From an uncultured Eubacteriales bacterium (GTDB lineage Bacteria; Bacillota; Clostridia; Oscillospirales; CAG-272), in contig CAJUIQ010000019.1 in NCBI GenBank assembly GCA_910586545.1, forward strand, positions 1-21,284: 21,284 nucleotides of DNA. Reading direction: 5' to 3'. The position numbers were made by a program, and so were the translations under genes. Positions 15,728 to 21,284 of this stretch are shown piece after piece. Position 1 is the stretch's first letter, and every line of letters begins with the position of its first letter. Below the pieces are notes generated by a model. That model saw nothing but the letters and a program-made list of their open reading frames with translations, was not told the DNA's origin and ran no database searches.

Positions 15728-17629
15728 ATGCTGATACGATTATCCGACCAACTGACGACAGATAAAAATATAACGATACAAAAGTATAATGAAAAGGGAA
15801 CCGATGTTTCCTTACAAGGCGCTTTTTCTATAGAGTCGTGTATTACGTGGGAGATTTCCCCGCACCGGGCATACGGTGTGCAGGGCGTCGTCATGCGTAT
15901 TGCAAGGGATGGGGAAGAATCTTTTGATATTCCTTTTGTTTGGCGGGAGGACGGCAGCTTTATTTTGTCGCTGTCTATGCAGACGTTGTGTGGAGAAATA
16001 GACAATTGTCTGTTTTATTACCGCCTGGTGCTGTTGCGAGGAACGGATGTCCTCTATATGAATCCATTTGACAATGTGCATTTCTATATTTCTGCAAATG
16101 CAGAAAATTTATACCGACTATTGGTACACAACGCGGATTTTACCACTCCGTCCTGGTTTTATGGGGGCGTGATGTATCATATTTTTGTAGATCGTTTTTA
16201 TAAAAGCGGCAAAGTTGTTCAGCAGAGAAAAGATGCCTTGTACGCGTCAAATTGGAACGGACCCATTACCCAATACGGCGCGTATCCGGGAGCCCATGTG
16301 CAGAACAACGAATTTTTCGGCGGAGATCTGTGGGGGATTATAGAAAAGCTTCCCTATCTGCGCAGCCTGGGTGTAACCGTGCTGTATCTTAGTCCTATTT
16401 TTAAGGCATATTCCAATCACAAATATGATACGGGAGACTATCGTACCGTGGACGACCAGTTTGGCGGCAGAGAGGCGTTGGATGCTTTGATTCGGCAGGC
16501 TAAAAAGTATGGAATGCGTATTATTTTGGATGGAGTTTTTAACCATACCGGCGACGATAGTCTGTACTTTGACCGGTACGGGAACTATGAAGGGGTTGGT
16601 GCCTTTGGAAATCCTTCCTCGCCTTATCGCGGCTGGTATTATTTTGGAGAGACAGACACAGAGTATGACTGCTGGTGGGGAATCAAAATTTTGCCGAAGC
16701 TCAATCATAACACATCGGCATGTCAGAATTTTTTCACCGGTGAGGAGGGTGTCGGCGCTCAGTACGTGTCTGCCGGCATCGGCGGGTGGCGGCTAGATGT
16801 GGCGGATGAGTTATCGGACACTTTTTTAGATGCTTTTCGCCGGTCTGTAAAGGAAGCAAATGCGGATGCTATCATTATCGGAGAGGTCTGGGAGAACGCA
16901 GCGGACAAAATCGCATATGGAAAGCGTAGACGGTATTTTTGCGGCGCGCAGCTGGATTCGGTGATGAACTATCCCTTGCGGCAGGGGATTCTTGCGTTTA
17001 TGCTGGAAGGAAACGGGGCCGCGCTGGCAGGGACTTTGACGGAGATTTACAGCAGTTATCCTAAATGTGTATGCGATTGTCTTATGAATATTTTAGGTAC
17101 ACATGATACAGAGCGTATTCTTTCTGTGTTGGGAGATAGCGCCAGTCTTTCTCAGGATAATACCCTGCTGGCGACCTATAAGATGGATAACAGTGCGCGG
17201 CAGCGCGGGATTCGGCTTTTGCGTCTTGCCTCGATCATCCAGTTTACCGTATATGGTGTGCCTTCGGTGTTTTATGGGGACGAGGCCGGAATTGAAGGGG
17301 GGCATGATCCTTTCTGTCGGAAACCCTTCCCTTGGGGGAGCGAAGAAGAGGCGCTACAGGCGCATTATCGGCTGCTGGGAAGCATCCGGAGGCACCCTAT
17401 TTTTGCCACGGGAGACTTTCAGGTTTTGGAAGGCAGTCGAAATTTTATTTGTTACACTCGTTTCCTGAACGGAGCGAGAATATATGTAGCTGTCAACCTG
17501 TCGGATACCACTCGCCTATTGTCTGTTCAGGGGCGGGATTTGCTTACCGGAAAGAATTTCACAAGAGCAGTGCCCCCTGAAAGTGGAGTAATTCTTCTGG
17601 AAGAAGGAGCGGCAGATTTTGTCATATAA
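15728..17629 (+). CDS. GH13 alpha-glucanase (neopullulanase/cyclomaltodextrinase-like)
   Basis: This 633-residue cytosolic glycoside hydrolase has no signal peptide. An N-terminal beta domain (about 1-135) is followed by a GH13 barrel starting at GGVMYHIFVDRF (146-157). The catalytic regions are intact: DGVFNH (268-273), GWRLDVADE with nucleophile D357, GEVWE with acid/base E386, and GTHDTER with D460. The overall pattern resembles GH13 subfamilies that act on maltodextrins, cyclodextrins or pullulan. It starts two bases after the glgP stop with no clear SD, so translation is probably coupled. In B. subtilis a pullulanase gene, amyX, accompanies glycogen metabolism; this enzyme may fill the debranching or limit-dextrin role here. 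Exact specificity cannot be read from sequence. Confidence 0.88.
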   Translation: MLIRLSDQLTTDKNITIQKYNEKGTDVSLQGAFSIESCITWEISPHRAYGVQGVVMRIARDGEESFDIPFVWREDGSFILSLSMQTLCGEIDNCLFYYRLVLLRGTDVLYMNPFDNVHFYISANAENLYRLLVHNADFTTPSWFYGGVMYHIFVDRFYKSGKVVQQRKDALYASNWNGPITQYGAYPGAHVQNNEFFGGDLWGIIEKLPYLRSLGVTVLYLSPIFKAYSNHKYDTGDYRTVDDQFGGREALDALIRQAKKYGMRIILDGVFNHTGDDSLYFDRYGNYEGVGAFGNPSSPYRGWYYFGETDTEYDCWWGIKILPKLNHNTSACQNFFTGEEGVGAQYVSAGIGGWRLDVADELSDTFLDAFRRSVKEANADAIIIGEVWENAADKIAYGKRRRYFCGAQLDSVMNYPLRQGILAFMLEGNGAALAGTLTEIYSSYPKCVCDCLMNILGTHDTERILSVLGDSASLSQDNTLLATYKMDNSARQRGIRLLRLASIIQFTVYGVPSVFYGDEAGIEGGHDPFCRKPFPWGSEEEALQAHYRLLGSIRRHPIFATGDFQVLEGSRNFICYTRFLNGARIYVAVNLSDTTRLLSVQGRDLLTGKNFTRAVPPESGVILLEEGAADFVI

Positions 17630-17668
17630 GACATAGAAAGTCTTCTACTCTGGCGTTTAAAAGGAACG

Positions 17669-17697
17669 AAAAAAGAGGGGCACAGCCCCTCTTTTTT
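17669..17697. terminator. Bidirectional terminator between glycogen operon and fucI
   Basis: A6-GAGGGGC-ACA-GCCCCTC-T6 is a perfect seven-pair stem with U-tracts on both strands. It closes the glycogen operon 40 bases after the GH13 stop and lies 12 bases after the fucI stop. Confidence 0.95.
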
Positions 17698-17708
17698 CAT
17701 AATAAAGC

Positions 17709-19505
17709 TTATTTCTTGTACATTGGGCCGTATGCGGCACATGCACGGTAGTCCTGGCCTTCTTTGTCCATGCCAAACGCGTTAAAAGCTGCCGGGCGGA
17801 AAATATCTTCTTCCGGTACATTGTGCATGGAAACGGGAATACGCAGCATAGAGCACATAGTAATCAGGTCTGCGCCGATATGGCCGTAACTGATTGCGCC
17901 GTGATTGGCTCCCCAGTTGTTCATTACATCATATGCTGTAGCAAATGCGCCCTTGCCGGTAGTCCGCGGAGCGAACCAGGTACACGGCCAGGTATAGTCC
18001 GTCCGTTTCCACAGAATATCGTTCACCTGTTCCGGGAGCCGCACGGTCCATCCCTCTGCAATCTGCAGCACAGGACCGAGCCCATGAACCAGATTCAAGC
18101 GAATCATAGTTACCGGCATTTCCGCCTCGGTGCAGAAGCGGCTGGAATATCCGCCTCCACGGAAGTATCCCACATCTGCCGCATTCCAGGTTGTTGCTGC
18201 GAGAATGGCATCTTGATCCTCCGCGGTCACTTCATACCACGGCTTCATCACAGGATTGCCAGCCGCGTCTGTCGCCTTGCCGCAGGCGTCCAGGCAGGCG
18301 GCGCCGGAGTTAATCAGATGAATAAATCCACAGGATTCGGCGGCCCGGCCTTCAATTTGATATCCGGTAGCTTCAAACACAGCGGCGGGACTCCAGTATG
18401 TACGAACATCCGCAAAAATTTGGGCCCGGCCCGTGAGCAGCTTCATAAACAACATGCCCAGTCCGTTGAGCACGTCATTTTCCGTTGCGAGAACATAGGG
18501 CTCTCTTGCGCCGTTCCAGTCAAAGGAAGTGTTAAGCAGCGCTTCTGCAAAGTCGGCGTTGGGATAAAAATCTGTCCACTGCCGCTGACCCTGGAATCCG
18601 GCCGCGATGGCGTTATGGCCTACCATTTCTTCTTCGCAGCCTGCCGGAAGTTTATCGTTGCCGCACATGAGATCCTTGATAATCACCATCATTTTGACAA
18701 CAAATTCCCAGTCGGCGTCTTTTTGTTCTCTGGTTTTCTGCAAGTTTTCGGGGTTCTTATCAAAGCCTTCTTTGCACTTTTCCTTTGTCCATGCCAGCGC
18801 TTTTTGATATTCTGCCTCGTCATAGATACCCTCAGACATACGGCGGATGATTTCCACCTCGTCCACGGATTCTACCCGCATACCCAGATATTCTTCAATA
18901 AAGGAAGAATCGATGATGGAGCCGCCAATACCCATACAGATAGAACCGATCTGCAAATAGGATTTACCGCGCATGGTGGCAACGGCGATAGCCGCTCGGC
19001 CAAATCGCAGGAGCTTTTCTTTTACGTCTGCGGGAATTTCAGTAGCATCTGCAGCCTGCACGTCATGTCCGTAAATGCCAAATGCCGGCAGCCCTTTTTG
19101 TGCGTGGGTTGCCAAAACAGACGCAAGATATACCGCGCCGGGACGCTCTGTGCCGTTGAAGCCCCATACTGCTTTGATGGTGTTACGATCCATATCCATG
19201 GTTTCTGCGCCGTAGCACCAACACGGTGTTACGGTTAGTGTGATATCCACGCCGGCTTTTCGAAATTTTTCCGCGCATGCAGCCGCTTCGCCCACCCGTC
19301 CGATGGTAGTATCCGCAATGACTATCTTTACCGGTTCACCATTAGAATACCGGAGATTTTCCTGAAAGAGCTTTGCCGCACTTTTCGCCATATTCATCGT
19401 CTGATCTTCCAGAGACTCACGAACCTTTAAGGCGCCCCGCCGTCCGTCAATTGTCGGACGAATGCCGATTACAGGGTAGTCGCCGATCAGTCTATTCTGT
19501 GCCAT
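17709..19505 (-). CDS. fucI: L-fucose isomerase
   Basis: This enzyme converts L-fucose to L-fuculose (also D-arabinose to D-ribulose) in the cytosol using Mn2+. The protein is 598 residues, the usual length, and starts MAQNRLIGDYPVIGIRPTID. Family landmarks include GRRGALKVRESLEDQT (22-37), GFNGTERPGAVYLA in the N-terminal domain, and the central IGSICMGIGGSIIDSS segment with the metal-site region after it. GAAAGGA lies eight bases before the ATG at 19505. An open frame extends 26 codons upstream to 19583, but it reads through the promoter, so it is rejected. No fucK, fucA, fucose permease or regulator is nearby, so the rest of the fucose pathway must lie elsewhere or the enzyme has another pentose/hexose role. 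Confidence 0.95.
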   Translation of the reverse strand: MAQNRLIGDYPVIGIRPTIDGRRGALKVRESLEDQTMNMAKSAAKLFQENLRYSNGEPVKIVIADTTIGRVGEAAACAEKFRKAGVDITLTVTPCWCYGAETMDMDRNTIKAVWGFNGTERPGAVYLASVLATHAQKGLPAFGIYGHDVQAADATEIPADVKEKLLRFGRAAIAVATMRGKSYLQIGSICMGIGGSIIDSSFIEEYLGMRVESVDEVEIIRRMSEGIYDEAEYQKALAWTKEKCKEGFDKNPENLQKTREQKDADWEFVVKMMVIIKDLMCGNDKLPAGCEEEMVGHNAIAAGFQGQRQWTDFYPNADFAEALLNTSFDWNGAREPYVLATENDVLNGLGMLFMKLLTGRAQIFADVRTYWSPAAVFEATGYQIEGRAAESCGFIHLINSGAACLDACGKATDAAGNPVMKPWYEVTAEDQDAILAATTWNAADVGYFRGGGYSSRFCTEAEMPVTMIRLNLVHGLGPVLQIAEGWTVRLPEQVNDILWKRTDYTWPCTWFAPRTTGKGAFATAYDVMNNWGANHGAISYGHIGADLITMCSMLRIPVSMHNVPEEDIFRPAAFNAFGMDKEGQDYRACAAYGPMYKK

Positions 19506-19542
19506 ATTTTTATTCCTTTCAAAATCGAAATTTACTATGCTC

Positions 19543-19571
19543 ATCATAGCACAGATTGCACAGCAATTCAA
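19543..19571 (-). promoter_or_regulatory. fucI promoter
   Basis: On the minus strand TTGAAT (19566-19571), a 17-base spacer and TATGAT (19543-19548) lie about 37 bases before the fucI start. Each box matches consensus at four to five of six positions. Confidence 0.7.
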
Positions 19572-19624
19572 GAATATGTCCAATCTTTTTTGTTAGAAAA
19601 AGGAATTTTATTTACATTATTTCC

Positions 19625-19653
19625 TTGATTTCCGTTGCTGGGTAGTATAAAAT
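19625..19653 (+). promoter_or_regulatory. Promoter for the acyl-ACP thioesterase gene
   Basis: TTGATT (19625-19630) is 17 bases from TAAAAT (19648-19653), ending 30 bases before the start codon. It is divergent from the fucI promoter with about 55 bases between them. Confidence 0.65.
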
Positions 19654-19683
19654 ACAAACAGAAAATTATGGAATGGTGAGAAT

Positions 19684-20406
19684 ATGCGCTGGACAGAGAA
19701 TTACATTATAAACAGCCATGATCCGGATATGAACAATATTGTCAGTGTGTCTGGACTCATGCGGTATATGCAGGATACTGCCAATTGTCAGATGGAGGGA
19801 GAGAAGCCCTCCTATGACGAATTGTTTCAGCAGGGAAAGGCCTTTGTACTCAGCCGGTTGCGGATGAGCATCTATCACCCGCTTTACAATCATGACAAAA
19901 TTCAGTCCCAAAGCTGGGCCTGTGAGTCCTTTGGAGCGTCTTTTAACCGGTGTTACTGCATCAAAAAGGACGGTGAAATTGTAGCGGAGGCTACCTCTGT
20001 ATGGGCGCTGCTGGACACAAAAAATAAGCGGCTGTGCCGTGTTTCTGATTTTGAAAACAATTACAGCACCGATGCGATGTTGGAGCTGGACTTGCCTGCT
20101 CGGTTTCGTATTCCTCAGGAGGTCAATATGTCCCTGGTTGGAGAGCGGTGTGTGGAGTATCAGGATGTTGATATGAATCACCATATCAACAATACCAGGT
20201 ATCCGAATATCTTGTGCGGATATTTGCCTTCTATGGAAGGCATGCGGGTAATTAAAATGGAAATTAACTATATTTCGGAAGCGCCCCTAGGAGAAGCACT
20301 CAAGGTATATATGGGAGCAGCTGGAGAAGGTACATATTATTTTCGTACGGTCCGCGGCAACGGCAAAACCAATGTGGAAGCAGAGTTCGTGCTGGAGGAG
20401 ATTTAA
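19684..20406 (+). CDS. Acyl-ACP thioesterase
   Basis: This 240-residue soluble protein should hydrolyse acyl-ACP to free fatty acid, ending or diverting fatty acid synthesis. It has the double hot-dog layout of the acyl-ACP thioesterase family (PF01643): a first domain through about residue 130 and a second from about 140. The second contains DVDMNHHINNTRY (161-173), equivalent to the plant FatA/FatB catalytic block, where N165 and H167 are the expected catalytic pair. GGTGAG precedes the ATG at 19684 at short spacing. It is monocistronic, with its own promoter and a strong terminator. The chain-length preference cannot be predicted. Nothing in the neighbourhood belongs to fatty acid synthesis. 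Confidence 0.92.
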   Translation: MRWTENYIINSHDPDMNNIVSVSGLMRYMQDTANCQMEGEKPSYDELFQQGKAFVLSRLRMSIYHPLYNHDKIQSQSWACESFGASFNRCYCIKKDGEIVAEATSVWALLDTKNKRLCRVSDFENNYSTDAMLELDLPARFRIPQEVNMSLVGERCVEYQDVDMNHHINNTRYPNILCGYLPSMEGMRVIKMEINYISEAPLGEALKVYMGAAGEGTYYFRTVRGNGKTNVEAEFVLEEI

Positions 20407-20416
20407 GCACCGTCCG

Positions 20417-20462
20417 AAAAAGCCCCTGGGCAGATGTTTCCTGCATCTGCCCAGGGGCTTTT
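20417..20462. terminator. Bidirectional terminator after the thioesterase gene
   Basis: A perfect 15-pair stem, GCCCCTGGGCAGATG (20422-20436) with CATCTGCCCAGGGGC (20444-20458), is flanked by A5 and T4. It lies between the thioesterase stop and the converging stop of the FeoB-associated gene at 20483, so it can serve both. The U-tracts are short but the stem is very stable. Confidence 0.88.
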
Positions 20463-20482
20463 CTGTATTCACTGAGGCAAAA

Positions 20483-20668
20483 TTATGTATGTTTATCTGT
20501 TTTTTCAGAGCAATCACATGCTGATGGACAGTGACTGCATCCACAGCCGCAGCCGGTTTTGCCCCGCTTTTTATCTTTGTACATTTTTAGGATAACTCCC
20601 ACCACGGCGGCCGCAACCGCAGCGCCCACTAAAATCGTTCCCCAATTTTCTATCCAAAAATTCAGCAT
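20483..20668 (-). CDS. FeoB-associated Cys-rich membrane protein
   Basis: This is a 61-residue protein with one N-terminal transmembrane helix (about residues 10-30, TILVGAAVAAAVVGVILKMY), a basic stop-transfer stretch (KDKKRGK) and a cysteine-rich tail, CGCGCSHCPSACDC. This matches the small FeoB-associated Cys-rich family (PF12669), usually encoded next to the ferrous iron transporter feoB. A role in iron handling is inferred only from that association. The start at 20668 follows a perfect GGGAGG six bases upstream. The longer open frame from 20749 would read through the promoter and is rejected. No feoA or feoB lies in the window, so this copy stands alone between the thioesterase and mutY. 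Confidence 0.85.
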   Translation of the reverse strand: MLNFWIENWGTILVGAAVAAAVVGVILKMYKDKKRGKTGCGCGCSHCPSACDCSEKTDKHT

Positions 20669-20706
20669 ATGCCGCCTCCCTTTACCGCAAATTATCATAT
20701 ATTTGT

Positions 20707-20735
20707 ATCGTATCACGTTCCGTATTCTTTTACAA
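20707..20735 (-). promoter_or_regulatory. Promoter of the FeoB-associated gene
   Basis: On the minus strand TTGTAA (20730-20735), a 17-base spacer and TACGAT (20707-20712) lie about 39 bases before the start codon. No clear Fur-type palindrome is seen. Confidence 0.6.
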
Positions 20736-20773
20736 GAGTTTTTTTGCATATCAGATTTTCATTAGGATGCGCC

Positions 20774-20803
20774 TTGCAATAAGAAGAAAGGATATGCTAT
20801 ACT
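20774..20803 (+). promoter_or_regulatory. Promoter of the mutY transcript
   Basis: TTGCAA (20774-20779), an 18-base spacer and TATACT (20798-20803) come 14 bases before the AAGGAGG of the small leader ORF. Confidence 0.65.
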
Positions 20804-20828
20804 GAATGAACGAGATAAGGAGGCGCGT

Positions 20829-20921
20829 ATGCATATGAAAATACGAAAATTTGCCGTGCTTGATAGTGTAATTTATCGGGTTCAGGACCATGGGGAAAAG
20901 CAGCTCTATGCAGCTTTTTGA
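20829..20921 (+). CDS. 30-codon leader ORF overlapping the mutY start
   Basis: A perfect AAGGAGG (20817-20823) lies five bases before an ATG that opens a 30-residue peptide, MHMKIRKFAVLDSVIYRVQD followed by HGEKQLYAAF, ending at TGA 20919-20921. It overlaps the proposed mutY start (20908) in another frame by 14 bases. The strong ribosome site belongs to this ORF, while mutY has only a weak one, so the layout suggests translational coupling. The peptide has no recognised family. It could also be the remnant of a displaced mutY 5' end. Confidence 0.5.
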   Translation: MHMKIRKFAVLDSVIYRVQDHGEKQLYAAF

Positions 20922-21284
20922 CATTGTGGAACCGCTGCTGCAGTGGTATGATAAAAATGCCCGCAGCCTTCCCTGGCGGGAGAATCACGATCCGTATCGT
21001 GTTTGGGTTTCTGAAATTATGCTTCAGCAGACACGAGTAGCCACCGTAATTCCATATTTTCTCCGTTTTATGGAACAACTGCCTACCATTGAGGCGCTTG
21101 CGTCAGCGCCGGAACAACTGCTGCTGAAGCTTTGGGAGGGTCTGGGATATTATTCCAGAGCCAGAAATCTGCAAAAGGCGGCCCAGGTAATTTGTCAGGA
21201 ACATAGAGGGATATTTCCAGACCGTTATGAGGCAATTTTGGCGCTTCCCGGTGTGGGCCCATACACGGCGGGAGCGGTGGCGTC
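20908..21284 (+). CDS. mutY: A/G-specific adenine glycosylase, 5' part
   Basis: MutY removes adenine mispaired with 8-oxoguanine in base excision repair. The 125 complete codons present show LPWRENHDPYRVWVSEIMLQ (21-40), with the catalytic glutamate E36, followed by QTRVATVIPYF. WEGLGYYSRARNL (76-88) and the helix-hairpin-helix LPGVGPYTAGAV (113-124) follow. The catalytic aspartate and the 4Fe-4S cluster lie beyond the window. The start at 20908 (MQLFDIVEPLLQWYDKN) fits the family N-terminus, but its SD is weak. An in-frame ATG at 20890 would add six residues, and its only nearby purine run (AGGA) is too close. Translation probably depends on the overlapping leader ORF. Confidence 0.93.
   Translation, partial: MQLFDIVEPLLQWYDKNARSLPWRENHDPYRVWVSEIMLQQTRVATVIPYFLRFMEQLPTIEALASAPEQLLLKLWEGLGYYSRARNLQKAAQVICQEHRGIFPDRYEAILALPGVGPYTAGAVA

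Noticed and set aside
17823..19238. A 471-codon open frame antisense to fucI
   Set aside because: Same reason: it is a shadow of a well-identified gene, with no motif or ribosome site.
20797..21078. 93-codon minus-strand frame opposite mutY
   Set aside because: It overlaps the clear MutY coding sequence and promoter region and has no recognisable protein features.

Overview
The window reads as chromosomal DNA of a mid-GC member of the Bacillota, class Clostridia. An Oscillospiraceae/Ruminococcaceae-like gut anaerobe is my best guess, but that is inference. The grounds are the glycogen operon order glgB-glgC-glgD-glgA-glgP (glgD is a Bacillota subunit), strong Shine-Dalgarno (SD) sites with SigA-type promoters, a FeoB-associated Cys-rich protein and a bacterial acyl-ACP thioesterase. 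No rRNA, tRNA, CRISPR array, phage gene or transposase is visible. Nearly all of the window is ordinary housekeeping and central-metabolism coding sequence.

Layout. (1) 1-2640, minus: alaS, running off the left edge, with an odd 3' tail. (2) 2641-3170: an intergenic region holding two inverted copies of a structured repeat of about 110 bp, one in the leader of alaS and one in the leader of the divergent gene. (3) 3171-3833, plus: an MmcQ/YjbR-family protein, by eye more AT-rich than its neighbours. (4) 3965-5311, minus: gdhA, sharing a bidirectional terminator with the previous gene. (5) 5526-7391, plus: a DUF362/ferredoxin protein and a HAD hydrolase, divergent from gdhA. (6) 7508-17629, plus: a six-gene glycogen operon, glgB-glgC-glgD-glgA-glgP plus a GH13 alpha-glucanase. 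(7) 17709-19505, minus: L-fucose isomerase. (8) 19684-20406, plus: acyl-ACP thioesterase. (9) 20483-20668, minus: a small FeoB-associated Cys-rich membrane protein. (10) 20829-21284, plus: a 30-codon leader ORF overlapping the start of mutY, which runs off the right edge.

How the genes work together. GlgC and GlgD make ADP-glucose, GlgA polymerises it, GlgB branches the chain, and GlgP degrades it phosphorolytically. The GH13 enzyme sits where a debranching or maltodextrin-processing enzyme would be expected. The other genes are independent units with their own promoter-like sequences, and convergent pairs share symmetrical terminators.

The most interesting non-coding signal is the repeat pair at 2651-3096. 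The two copies have the same orientation relative to their downstream genes. They share three hairpins, and one hairpin stem shows a compensatory base-pair change. This suggests a selected RNA structure or a small mobile element. Other points worth a look are the alaS tail, the leader ORF before mutY, operator-like repeats upstream of gdhA, and a lysine-to-alanine change in the GlgA ADP-glucose loop. I did not find anything I can defend as a wholly new multi-gene system.
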